Origin: Gnetum montanum
Taxonomy: Eukaryota > Streptophyta > Gnetopsida > Gnetales > Gnetaceae
Assembly (NCBI GenBank): GCA_015680685.1
Contig: MNCI01012692.1
Coordinates: 150,018-214,017 of the forward strand
Reading direction: 5' to 3'
DNA length: 64,000 nucleotides
Under the pieces are notes generated by a model. It was not told the origin of the DNA. It made no database searches and worked only from the letters and a program-made list of their open reading frames with translations. Shown here in pieces: positions 25,520 to 36,515 of this stretch. The position numbers were made by a program, and so were the translations under genes. Position 1 is the stretch's first letter, and each line of letters opens with the position of its first letter.

Positions 25520-25805
25520 AATGTACAAGAACCTGCTACAGACCATGGCAACGAAGGCCAGAATTCCAAAACCAACGTATACCCAGAAGACATATGGGCC
25601 TGCGTACTTACCGGTGTTTTTCAGCACAGTAAAGGTGGCTGGGGAGACGTTCACGGAGAGGGCTGTAAAGACCAAGAAACAAGCGGAGAAGAATGCAGCC
25701 TTGGTGACCTGTATTACGGTGAAAGACCTCGGAAGTCTGGATGGCATGATGACACGAAGCCTTATGGAGGCACCAATTTCACCCACTGAATGTGGAGGAG
25801 AGTGA
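25520..25805 (+). CDS. Double-stranded RNA-binding domain exon, DRB-like
   Basis: The frame opens with MYKNLLQTMATKARIPKPTY, then GPAYLPVFFSTVKVAGETFT and KTKKQAEKNAALVT. This is a complete dsRBD: helix 1, the P.Y strand, the GP..PVF.STV.VAG strands, and the KKQAEKNAA helix that contacts RNA phosphates. The wording is closest to the second dsRBD of plant DRB proteins, which assist Dicer-like enzymes in small-RNA biogenesis. The first ATG is at 25521 and the frame ends TGA at 25803-25805 (94 codons). A pyrimidine-rich tract ending CAG at 25517-25519 looks like a splice acceptor, so this may be an internal exon with the rest of the gene elsewhere or lost. Plant DRB proteins usually have two dsRBDs; only one is visible. 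A stray duplicated exon is possible. Confidence 0.7.
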
Positions 25806-27294
25806 TGAAGATTGAGGCTGCACTCGTATTGTAAAAAAAAAAACTTTCCAGCATGGTAATTTCATGTTTTCTAGTGCCCACATGCAGGGAGCTTCCAATA
25901 ATCTTTGATATCTTATCGTTTTCCCTTGTTGTAGATGCCTGTGGGTGAACGTGAATAAACTGGATGTTTTTTATCATTGTATTGAATTAACAATTTTCAG
26001 CACAATTTTTTATCATGCGTGCTTAGTCAGCTAGATAGTGTACCGCTGAGGTTGGTGTCTTGACCGTCCAAAACTGAGCAAAGTGGTAAAAGGACAATGT
26101 TGGCTGGTGTTCAAAGAACCTGAGGAAGCTACCGGTCCAACTGTTATTTAAGAGCACGCTTGTTTCTCCTGATAATACTTGAGCAGGTCTCATAGGCGCT
26201 CATTCAAGGGCTTTTATTCATTCTTAAACGTGAATAGAAAAACATTCTTAGTTGAACTTTCTTTGTCATGGTACTACATGACCCAAAAGCATTGAACATT
26301 AACAGATTAACTGTTTATAACATTTAATAATTCAAAGGTTAAATAATATTTTTCAGAAGCACCACTATGTCTTATGCAATTGGTTTAAAAGAGAGGATGA
26401 CCCTGATGTTGTGAGACACTACCATAGCAGTTAAACGTATCAATCATGGCCCCATGCTAGCATAGGAGAGTTAGCATTAACACATCCATTGCAAGTTTAG
26501 CAATAAAACTCAACAACATAAAGCAAGGTTAGTCCTAAAAAATTACATAATGATACAAGATAGCATATCATCAAGGAGGTGTAACTTAGTTCTGATTTGT
26601 AGCTTGCACCATGGTTTTATGTATTGTCCTACATTTGGTCATGGTTAAATAAAGTTTGTAGTCACAAATCAATATTCTACAATACTAGAACCATTTACAG
26701 AATTTGTCAATAATTTGGACATGAATCTATGGAATACAATTCACACTAATAAGATTGGCAAATAACTATCATAGGTGATATGGAAAATAACAAATTTTTG
26801 AGGGAGTTGAAAGTAAACGAGAAGTATAGTGGTTGGCATTGAAAGGCCAAAAAAGGATGTGACATGTAGAATTAGATTTAGAGCAGCAAATAAAGATTAG
26901 GGATCGGTTGACACCATTTGTGTGATTATTTCAGAATTTTGCACTCCATCCAATTAGACCTACCTACTCCTTTTCTTTTTGTAAATTATTATTATTTTAA
27001 ATTTTGTTGTGGTTGTGCAAAGCAAGTATTAAATGTGGTTTGAAAAATAGGGTGTTATTTCATGGCTAGTATTTTTTTTAAAATATTTTTTCAAACGTTT
27101 TTCCATTTAGTAGTACAACAAGAAGCTTATGCCTTGCATCTAAGTTGTTACATTTACATCTACTTTATTGGCTCTATTAGGGTAAGACAAACAAGGATTT
27201 TTTCTTATAACTTAGTGGCACCCATTGAAATTGAACTTAAGTTTTCTTGAATTTATTGTGACCACACTAATTTCAAAATTCCTTTTATGGACAT
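25806..27294. other. Non-coding flank; nothing recognised
   Basis: Short frames only, no motif or repeat that I can support. The 3' end of the dsRBD transcript, if it is transcribed, would be at the left edge. Confidence 0.4.
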
Positions 27295-27405
27295 TTGTTT
27301 TTCCCTAACTCAACATGGTGCACTAAAATTTGAACCTTGTGACTTATGTTAACTTATTCTGATTCTTATCGCTAAGCTAACAAGCTACAAGTTTGTTGGT
27401 GAGGA
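27295..27405 (-). mobile_element. tRNA-derived SINE-like element, minus-strand copy
   Basis: On the minus strand an A box-like TTAGCTTAGCGATAAGAATC is followed by a B box-like AGGTTCAAATTTTAGTG, then GTTGAGTTAGGG. The layout matches the copy at 5676-5880, but the body is short. Confidence 0.45.
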
Positions 27406-27489
27406 GTGTCTCAAGTGCTTAACTTGAAGACATCATTGTCATCATCATCATTATAGCATTATCCAAACAAAATGGGGTAGTTAGTACAT

Positions 27490-27600
27490 TGCAAGTGTGG
27501 CCCTTTTGCTTGTGGTAAGACACTTGAGTTGGAGGCTCCAAGTCATGGATTCAATTTTGATGAGCAATGCTAAGTTATATAAAGTTCTTATTAATCTTAC
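27490..27600 (+). mobile_element. tRNA-derived SINE-like element, partial copy
   Basis: A box-like TTGCTTGTGGTAAGACAC (27507-27524) and B box-like GGATTCAATTTTGATG (27547-27562) are followed by GCAATGCTAAGTTATA, paralleling copy 1 (ACAATGTTGAGTTATG). Confidence 0.55.
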
Positions 27601-27711
27601 GATTTTGTATGATGCATAATGCTTTCTTTTATAAAAACATTAGGCCCAATGCCTTCATGTTACAAAGATGCATCTACTAAGGTGAATGTTAGATGTGACT
27701 AGAAAAGATCT

Positions 27712-28246
27712 TATCAACAACTCTCTCTCTTTCTTTGAAGAATGGTTAACCCAGTTTGATGGTGGGATTGGCACATCTAGAAGATTTAAACCTTATTACA
27801 TTATTAATCATGCTGGAGATAAAACTGAAAATTCTAGAAAATATCAACAAAAAAAGAAAAACATTGAAACAAAAGTGAAGCTCCTAGAGCTCATAATGCA
27901 AACCCAAAAGAGGTCTTACATACTAATACAAAACAAGAATAATCAAACACTAAGAATTTGTTTGGTTCCTTGAATGTATATCTATTAAATTGTTAAAGAT
28001 GTTTAATCCATAGACTTATGTGATAAAATAAGTCCTAAATGAGTAAAGCAAGATACATCATCAAACAAAAGAGATTCAAAGAAAAAAACTATAGAATGGC
28101 TAAGCAATATTGAAAAGCTAAATTATAATTTTTTTTCTCAAATGTATAGAGTTCAACAACTCAAAGTGCTATTTCTTAAAATTAAACACCATCATGGTAG
28201 TGAAAGAAGGTAAAACAATTTTCAACCAACCTTAAAGCTAGGGCAC
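27712..28246 (-). repeat. Second copy of the gag-pro element leader, truncated
   Basis: This 535-bp block is a near-identical direct repeat of 33400-33935 (common start ATCAACAACT.TCTCTCTTTC, common end TAAAGCTAGGGCA next to an LTR). In the right copy it is the stretch between the 5' LTR (B) and the gag start; here it follows the 3' LTR (A) and stops abruptly at about 27705. The order leader-LTR-internal-leader-LTR is what unequal recombination between LTRs leaves behind. Confidence 0.75.
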
Positions 28247-29000
28247 TGATGAGTGGCAAGGTACCCCTACACTCAACCATACGAAACAAGCGTAGCACAC
28301 GCCATTCGGTTGAACTCCGTAGACTAAATGCCTAAATGCCCAATGGAACACTTGGGGTTAATCATTCGTTGTCTTCCCAGACTTACTTGTTGTTGTCATG
28401 GTGTATGGTTAAGTAAGTCCGAGGTANGGATAACCACACGTAACGCACGTGCTCGAAGTGGTCATACTGAGGCACCTAACTAGCCTAAGTGTGATGAGCA
28501 GTCGATTCCTTGACTAGCCGTACACATCCGTAGATGCTCATAATCAAGTCGTACTCATCCCACGTTCTAGGAGATAAGGGTGAGAGGATCTAATCACGAT
28601 GAGTAGTCGATTCCTTGGTTAGCCGTACACATTCATCAATGCTTATAACCAAGTCGTACTCATGCCTCGCTAATGCATGTAATAAATAATAGTTAAAAAA
28701 TAACAAATAATAAACCTATTCCATGCACTGCAAGGTTTATCCATAAAGCTCATCTTTATTTCCATACACAACTTGTGTTGAGGTACAAAGCTACTCGAAT
28801 AAAGATCCATTCACTTGGGGACTCCTACTACGAGTACATTGAAAATATTCTATCTCTGGAGTGATCAAACTACCCGAGTTTCCCTACTTCTAGCCTAGGA
28901 TGAGAAATGAGGGGAGTGCCGCCTCTTATTGATAGATTTGGCGACAGACCGCGATATCACATACGCGATATCGTGACCCATGCGATATCGCATCTCATCA
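28247..29000 (-). mobile_element. LTR A (3' LTR of the gag-pro element)
   Basis: On the plus strand it starts TGATGAG and ends CTCATCA. It aligns along its length with LTR B (33936-34835) but lacks about 190 bp at the single N (28427). On the minus strand the U3 end carries repeated CGATATCG palindromes (28943-28992), then a TATA-like ATCAATAAGAGG (near 28935). The polypurine tract lies directly to the right (29001-29011), which makes this the 3' LTR of a minus-strand element. Confidence 0.75.
28427..28427. other. Single-N assembly joint with missing sequence
   Basis: Relative to LTR B the sequence jumps here from GTAAGTCC.GGTA to GGAT.ACCACAC.TAACGCAC, omitting roughly 190 bp present at 34118-34305. 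The N therefore hides a real deletion or an unfilled gap. Confidence 0.65.
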
Positions 29001-30748
29001 TACCCCCATGACTGAATGAAAACTCATCCTCGAGTTCCTTACAATAATATCAGGTAGGTATGGAATTATTGAGGGGAATGGAACTAATGGGATGACATGT
29101 GAACGGATCATTATTACAAGACTTGACAAAACTGGTGTTCATGACAGCAAGGGTTACAATGACATCAGGCCTTTGTTGGTAGCTGAGAAAGGAAGAGAGA
29201 GAGAGAAAGAAGTGTTGCTACTGCCAACACCAAGATTGCACCTTCGTTGTCCATCCGTAAGTGCATCATTCATCTTGCTCCTTGCATAGCTGCTTCAACG
29301 CTGCTCCATTCCAAGTGTTTGCTCCAGATCCAATCCATGGTTGTATGATCACCATCTGCACACACAACCCAATCGTATATTAGCAAGGGTGATTGAATCA
29401 TCATGTAATTAATACCTTGCTTCAGTGTAGGTCCATTGGCTAGGTTGTGGTATGGTTGATATGGATCTGGGAATATATTAAGGATGACTACCGAAGGTGT
29501 AGGGGTTAGGAAGAAAATCAAAAATTTTGGGGGCTAGGAGAAAATCGAAAAAATTAGGCCCCGTACCCCCATGACTAATCGTGAACCTCCAATAGCGTTA
29601 GAATGGAGAAAGAAAAGGAATAAGAAAGATAGATAAAAAGGAACAACTATGACATTGATGAAGGGGATGTCAAGATGGAAATGAACAAAAATAGAATTAA
29701 TTGCAAAATGTTAAGGGAAAGAATTTAACTAAGGTTCCAAATGGGAATGCCAGTGGGTCCTCCCCAAAGCAGGCTCATGCCCGTAATGCCCTGACAAACC
29801 CACATTCAAAGAGTCCGTAGGCCCTAGGAATGTCATATGGAACAAGAGTTAAAGTCTTAACCACAAGAATTTACCGAAAAGAAAACAATGCATCAACCAA
29901 AATATATACACTAATGATACAACCGACAATGAGGTGAACAATGGAGAGAAGGGTGGAGAGAAGAGAATGGAGTGGAATCCCAAGAACAAGGTGGTGTACA
30001 GCCCCTTGTGTGTTTGATGATTAATGTGACTTGGCAAATCTCATTCCAACTCTGGCCCCAAAAAAACCACATCCAGTGACTTCGCATGAACGCATTTGGT
30101 TAAACCATCCACTTGGGCAACAAGAATGCATGCTTCAAGAGCCACCACCATTCCGACGAAACAAAGGAAAGAATGGGAAGTGAGAAGGGCCTCAGTTAGA
30201 GGGAACACTTGTGGTTCCATAACCAATGCTTGTAGCCCAAGTTTATTCATCTAAGGGGTGTGCTTTGAATTCTCACTTTGTTTTTTTTTTTTTTTTGTAT
30301 TTTGTGTTTTTATGCGTGAGAACCACACCATGCAAAGACTTCTTATTTTTATTGTCTCAGCTTCCGATAATTGGGTAACATTGGAATGGCAAGAAAAATC
30401 AAGAAGAAACATTCAAGAACCCAAGAAAATGACCAACACAAAAGCATCAAGTACCCTTAAAGTCACACACTTTTCAATCCGTGAGTCCTTCCTTAGTTTG
30501 AGAAATCCCCAGTCACCGATTCTTTAAGTTTTTATTAGAAAGGGACTGTACATCGCCAAGCCGAGAGAGACGATAGAAATTGGTGGATGGATGGATGGAG
30601 TGAACTCATTGCCTGCCATATCAAAAGAAACATACCTTAGTATCAACATTGTGACTTAAAGGTAAAAAACCAAACATTAGCAATCAATATGAAAATAGTT
30701 CATACCATCATGAAGAATGCTTATTATGGGACAAACTTACATGGTGGA
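29001..30748 (-). mobile_element. PPT and 3' non-coding region of the gag-pro element
   Basis: The minus strand just before LTR A reads AGTCATGGGGGTA, a polypurine tract. The same sequence flanks LTR D (61891-61905); a related one flanks C. Blocks here (CAGTGGGTCCTCCCCAAAGC near 29752; a GGGGTGTGCTTTGAATTC block near 30254; TTCCTTAGTTTGAGAAAT near 30491) recur between C and D and right of D. No gene is supported. A second PPT-like CCCCCATGACT sits near 29566. Confidence 0.6.
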
Positions 30749-30824
30749 NNNNNNNNNNNNNNNNNNNNNNNNNNNNNNNNNNNNNNNNNNNNNNNNNNNN
30801 NNNNNNNNNNNNNNNNNNNNNNNN
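30749..30824. other. Assembly gap (76 N)
   Basis: A short run of N between the 3' non-coding region and the protease remnant. If it was sized by paired reads it is too small to hide a pol gene; if the size is arbitrary, pol could be missing from the assembly. Confidence 0.9.
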
Positions 30825-30910
30825 TCCAATGTATCTATGCCTTTGTTGTTGGCATGGGTTTCCTTAGTTCATTCCATGCATATTTGTCTACTCCTTCTAG
30901 CTGTCAACCA

Positions 30911-31400
30911 CTAGGTGTCTACTACTTCTTGTGTGGTTGCTACATACAGGCATCTTTGTTTCAATATTTCTTGGGCACACCTATTACATGGAGGCATTTT
31001 CTCCATGTCATCACCCGATGAATCATTGTATGTGATGCATGGAACTTTCCTCTTCTCGATCTTTTCAAAAATGTTTATCTTAGAGATTTCTAAGAAAAGA
31101 TCGCGGATCCTAAGGCATGCGTCTACTATGCTTAGCCATGCCCTTCCCATTATAATTGGGAAGTCCCCTTCGTTGTTATTCACTTCAATCATTAGAAAAT
31201 CAGCTGGGTAAGACCAACCACACATAGTGGTAATGATGTCCTTCACCAATCCCAAGGGAATGGTGATGGACTGGTCTGCCAGCTCTAGTTGAATGTTGCT
31301 TTTCTTAAGTTGGGGTAGGTTCTAGGTGTGATACATCTCTTGTAAAATTAAGTTGACTCCGGAACTTGAGTCAAGAAGAGCCCTATGTGGTTTATTTTCG
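30911..31400 (-). pseudogene. Retropepsin-like protease remnant of the gag-pro element
   Basis: Minus-strand translation has SGVNLILQEMYHT (start of the protease, catalytic Asp region degenerate), then IPLGLVKDIITTMCGW, FLMIEVNNNEGDFPIIMGR and AWLSIVDACLRI. The order (flap region, then I.GR.WL) is that of Athila/Tat aspartic proteases. A stop separates the two halves. Reverse transcriptase should follow but does not: about 80 bp further on is the 76-N gap and then the 3' non-coding region. Confidence 0.65.
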
Positions 31401-33463
31401 GTGATCTACAAATAGATTAAGCGACTCCCAGGGTCAGTTAGTTTCCTGGGAAGGTGGCCCACCTTGATCCAGTTAGTTATGATATGCGTTAACATAATCG
31501 TCTGTGTTACGCTCTGTTGGACTGAAGGGTGCTTTGAAGTGTTAGATGGTGGAGGAGTGTTCATGGCCTCAACCGCTTGTTGTTGCGAGAGTTTGTCTGG
31601 GCTTTTGGATCTAAAGTAGGGTCTTCTCTTTTTACAGTTGTCAAAACCAGCAATAGGTTGGATATTTACAGCTCTCGCAGCGTGACGTTGCTACGGTTGG
31701 GAAGGAAGTTGCCCTTGCATTATTGGAGCAGGAGGTGTTATGGGAACTACTTATGGTGGAAGAGGTGTGGATGGATTAGGAGGATGGAACGAGTGTGAGA
31801 TGTCTCCCGGAGGAGAAGGAGTCCTTCTAAAGTACTCCTGAACTTGGTAGTGTTGGTTGGGGGTTGAGTAACTCATAGAGTCACTTGGAGAAATCAGCTA
31901 CTACACATAATAACCATAAGGATCAGGCTGCCGGTAAGGGTACTGTTGTGTTGGTGGTGGCATCCCCCATGACTGTGGGTATTGCCACTACTGATGCTGT
32001 TCGATGGGCTGTGGTGGAGTTACACTTGGATAATACGTTAGTGGTTGGTGGAACTACCTTGGGTCACCTTGTGGATAAGGTAACCTTCGGGGTGTTTGCT
32101 GTTGGTTGAGTCTTGGATTAACCGCATACACCCTAGAATCTTGTAAATGTGAGATGATGGGGCAACATCCCTTAGGATGGTCATAATGGTAGATCTCACA
32201 TCCACCATCATCATCTGAATCAGAATCCTCAGCCACATTGGAGTTAGTGATTTTTCCCTTACCCTTGTTATGTGCAAGGCATAGATCACTTCACTTTTTC
32301 TTACCTTTGTCACTACTTTGTTCTACCTTAGACTCTTCTACAATTTTCAATATTGTTTCAATTCTTGAGTCTAAGGAATCCCACATTTGGTCTACTTTGG
32401 CTGATACCTCGGTTGTTAATTTTTGGATTGGCAAAGTTTTTCAATTCACCAACTCTTCGATTGGTGACTCATCCTCTTCATCACAAGATTTCACTCCCTT
32501 CTTTCGAAGGGAGGGATCACGGTTATACTCTTCCAAACTTTCCCTTTTGTGTAGCTCACCCTCTTCTTTTGCTACTTGCTCCAAAAAGCTACATACTTCA
32601 TGGGCTCTAAGTTGTAAGAGTCTCCCTTGCGCATAAGTCCCAAGGGTTCTTCTAGTTTCATTCCTTAGCCCATCCACGATGTGGCGAAGTTGATCCCGCT
32701 GAGCGTACCCATGGCCTAGGCAATGATGTAACAATGTGTAATAGCGGGCCATGGCAGCATCCAAGGGTTCTTGTGTACCTTGCTTCCAGCCTTGGATCTA
32801 TTTACACAAATTGGACACTCTGGAGTACGTTTGATATTTTTTGTTGAATAGTTCTAACATCGTACTCCACCTCCTGATGGTTTCTGGTTCTAAGGACCGA
32901 TACCAGCTCTCTGCTTCTTTGGTGAGTGTCCTTGGGAACAACTTAAGTTTTTGCCACTCATTTTCTATATTTTTCAAGGCACAGGCATCGTGGAATGCCT
33001 GTAAATGATTTTGCAGATCAGCATTATATCCCCCTTCAAATCATGGGATGTTGTTCATGTCTAATCGCTTGATCCGGCTATCCTTTAAATCCCTTGTGGG
33101 AATCCTAACTGCCTCCGTAATGTCAAGCATACTTTGGGTTGTGAGTAGGGGCTCATCATGATCGTCTCTTTCATGATGGCTATGATGTCTACGTTGTTCC
33201 CTACTCTCCCTACGTCCTTGCCCTTGTCCTCTCTCTTGACTTTCCCATCGAGGTTTTTCATCCTTTTTACTTTTATCCTCACCTTTATGTTCATGGTGGT
33301 TGCACCCAAATGTGGAAGCAGAGGATGAGTGATGTGAAGAAGGGGAAGAAGAAGGGGAACCATCATCATAACAATGTTTCTTGCCTTCTCTTCGGCTACC
33401 CATCAACAACTTTCTCTCTTTCTTTGAAGAATGGTTAACCCAGTTTGATGGTGGAATTGGCAC
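31401..33463 (-). pseudogene. Gag of the TGATGAG-family element
   Basis: Minus strand, starting near 33406 (MGSRREGKKHC) with a Ser/His/Arg-rich N-terminus. It continues with LTTQSMLDITEAVRIPTRDL, LDMNNIP, the retrotransposon gag domain (FHDACALKNIENEWQKLKL; SWYRSLEPETIRRW), and AAMARYYTLLHHCLGHGYAQ, RQLRHIVDGL-type text to about 32441. Near 32200 a short Cys/His cluster (CEIYHYDHPKGCC) stands where the zinc knuckle belongs, followed by a Pro/Gln-rich tail. Several frameshifts and stops break it. Gag packages element RNA in cytoplasmic particles. Confidence 0.75.
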
Positions 33464-33935
33464 AACTAGAAGATTAAAACCTTATTACATTATTAATCAT
33501 GCTAGATATAAAACTAAAAATTCTAGAAAATGTCAACAAAAAAAGAAAAACATTGAAACAAAAGTAAAGCTCCTAGAGCTCATAATGCAAACCAAACAGA
33601 GGTCTTACATACTAATACAAAACAAGAATAATCAAACACTAAGAATTTTTTTGGTTCCTTGAATGTATATATATTAAATTGTTAAAGATGTTTAATCCAA
33701 AGACTTATGTGATCAAATAAGTCCTAAATGAGTAAAGCAAGATACATCATCAAACAAAAGAGATTCAAAGAAAAAAACTATAGAATGGTTAAGCAATATT
33801 GAAAAGCTAAATTATAAATTTTTTTCTCAAATGTGTAGAGTTCAACAACTTAAAGTGCTATTTCTTAAAATTCAATGCCATCATGGTAGTGAAAGAAGGT
33901 AAAACAATTTTCAACCAACCTTAAAGCTAGGGCAT
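33400..33935 (-). other. Leader (5' untranslated region) of the gag-pro element
   Basis: It lies between LTR B and the gag start and is duplicated at 27712-28246. No clear primer-binding site beginning TGG lies next to the LTR; the minus strand reads TGCCCTAGCTTTAAGGTTGG. Confidence 0.6.
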
Positions 33936-34835
33936 TAATGAGTGGCGAGGTACCCCTACACTCAACCATACGAAACGAGCGTAGCACGCACGATCCGGTC
34001 GAACTCCATAGACTAAATGCCTAAATGCCCCATGGAACACTTGGGGTTAATCATTCATTGTCTTCCCAGACTTACTTGTTGTTGTCACGGTGTATGGTTA
34101 AGTAAGTCCAGGGTATATGATTTTTTTGGTCTTTTATGGTTTTATGTCTTCTATGCTAAGAGCGAAGGGTTGAGAAAACTAACTAACTCTAACTAAGGAC
34201 TAAGTCTAAATTAGCTAGCGTCACCATCTATTCCCACTTACTATACACACCCTAAACTATGCAACTGTGGCTACCAAATGCTAATCATTACTGGGATCAC
34301 CACACATAACGCACGTGCTCGAAGTGGTCATGCTAAGGCACCTAACTAGCCTAAGTGTGATGAGAAGCTGATTCCTTGACTAGACGTACACATCCGTAGA
34401 TGCTCATAATCAAGTCGTACTCATCCCACGTTCTAGGAGACAAGGGTGAGAGGATCTAATCGCGATTAGTAGCCGATTCCTTAGTTAGCCGTACACATTC
34501 GTCAATGCTCGTAACCAAGTCGTACTCATGCCGCGCTAATGCATGTAATAAATAATAGGTAAGAAATAACAAATAATAAACCTATTCCATGCACTACAAG
34601 GTTTATCCACAAAGCTCATCTTTATTACCATACACAACTTGCGTTCAGGTACAAAGCTGATCGAATAAAGATCTGTTCACTTGGGAACTCCTACTACGGG
34701 TACATGGAAAATATTCTATCTCTGGAGTGATCAAACTGCCAGAGTTTTCCTACTTCTAGCCTAGGATGAGAAATGAGGGGAGTGCCACCTCTTATTTATA
34801 GATTTGGTAGCGGACCATGATATCGTGTCTCATCA
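33936..34835 (-). mobile_element. LTR B (5' LTR of the gag-pro element)
   Basis: On the plus strand it begins TAATGAGTGGCGAGGTACCC (TGATGAG mutated) and ends GTCTCATCA. On the minus strand TATAAATAAG (34791-34800) is the probable core promoter, and only one CGATATCG-like site remains upstream. It is full length (900 bp), unlike A. Its right flank is mid-gag sequence of another copy, so this element inserted into an older relative. Confidence 0.75.
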
Positions 34836-36510
34836 GGCACTACAATCATATTGTTCTTATGTAAAACCACTAATTTCTACATCATTAGGTATGAAAGGCA
34901 AAGTCAATAAGGGTTTTATGTTTGTGGAATTTTCATTTTTCTCAAATTTTGTAGGTTCAAGAAATTACATTATCATGAATGTATATGTAGTTATCCTATA
35001 GGATATATTATTGTTGTTGATAGGGCTACTTATAGTTTCCTTGAGCATAAGACAACCTCTTGGGTGTCTTTCTCTTGATGAACTCTAGATTTAAAGGATA
35101 AACCCTAGACTCATAAAGATGTAACATTATTAGGCAATAACTCTTTGGATGTTTGTATTAGAAAATTCCATTACCATCATCATCTAAATTAGAGTTTGCA
35201 ACTTCCTCTACTGTAAAAACTTTTCCTTTCTACTAATAATAGTCATTTTCTACATATCTATTCTTTTTCTTATCCTTGTCTTTAGCTCTCCCCTATTCTA
35301 CTTTCTCCTCCATAATATTAAGTTTTTTTTTTGAAATTTTTGGTCTATGAAGTTCTACATTTTATCAACCTTTATAAAAATTTCAATAATTGACTTTTAA
35401 ATAGGTTGGATTTTTCTTTGCACAACTTTCTCCAATGATGTTTCTTCTTCATAGAGAAGAACCTCCTTTTTGTAGATAGAGGGGTTCCTATTATATTCCT
35501 CTACATTTTCTCTCTTCTTGAGTTCCCCTTCTGCTTTTTCCATTTAATCAATGAGCCTTTGATTTTGATGAACTTTTATTTTAGATAATGTCCCTTGGTC
35601 ATAGAGCATAAGAGTCATTCTTGTCTTATTTTAGAGTTCATTGATGATATGGCATAGCTATTCCCTTTGAGAAAAGTAATGGCCTAAGCATTAATGAAGT
35701 AGAGAATAGTACCTACCCAAGGCTATATCAAGGAACTTATGACTACCTTGTCTCCACCCTTGGATTTTCTTCTCAAGTTGGACACTAGGGAGTACATTTG
35801 GTTTTTGTCCTCAAGTAGCTCAAGCATCGTACTCCACATTTTGATGAATTCTAGTTCCAAAAAAGTAGTACCAACTTTTTGCTTCTTTCATGAGTATTAT
35901 TGAAAAGAATTTTAGCTTTTTCCATTCATTTCAATATTCTACAAAGCATAAGCATCACTGAAGGCTTGCAAATGCTGGTTTCAATTCGCATTATAGCCTC
36001 CTTTGAACTTAGGAATATTATTCATATCCAACCATTGGATTCAATTGTTTGTTAATGCTTTGTAGGGACACATATCACATCCCTAATGTTGATCAAGCTC
36101 CTTGTAGCAATAAATGATTCTTTATAATCATCATGATCTTCATGGTCCCTATCATTACCATGTCTCCTTTAGTGTTTCTAGCTATGCCTTCATTCAAATT
36201 TATGCCCAACCTTTCTGCTCATGTCTACCATATATTTTGTCATCTCATTGATGGTTCATTCAATCATCTCCACCCAATATACGATCATTTCCCCTTTTAT
36301 CTTCGCCATGCTCGCCTTCATTAAAGCTTGATGATGAGGATGAAGATGGAGAACTAGGAGACTTATGTTAGCTTAATGTCCTCTATTGATCTCTTTGATG
36401 TTCTTTGGTTACCTATTAGAGGACCTTGGCCTTGAGGCCTTCCTTGTGTTTGGTTTTATTCTTCCCTTACCTTGGTTTCTTAGCAAGGTTAAACATAGCC
36501 ATGGATGATT
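34836..36510 (-). pseudogene. Older gag remnant of the same family
   Basis: It can be aligned with 32070-33100 on the same strand. The ATTACCATCATCATCTAAATTAGAG block near 35170 matches 32200-32230; the CATCGTACTCCACATTTTGATG block near 35825 matches 32858; and ATTATTCATATCCAACC (36020) matches GTTGTTCATGTCTAATC (33050). No frame survives. The 18-kb element inserted at its right end (36511), and the interrupted sequence resumes at 54697. The paired 5' LTR may be LTR C. Confidence 0.55.
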
Positions 36511-36515
36511 GATGT
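36511..36515. other. Target-site duplication, left (GATGT)
   Basis: GATGT directly before the 18-kb element, identical to 54692-54696. Confidence 0.8.

Noticed and set aside
25472-25786. A minus-strand 104-residue frame that looks like a two-pass membrane protein
   Set aside because: It lies exactly antisense to the dsRNA-binding domain frame, which matches a known domain residue by residue. The hydrophobic text is the shadow of Lys/Glu-rich codons.
28960-28992. CGATATCG repeats as a bacterial-type operator
   Set aside because: They sit in U3 of an LTR with plant TATA context. A promoter role is possible, but not as an operator of a prokaryotic system.
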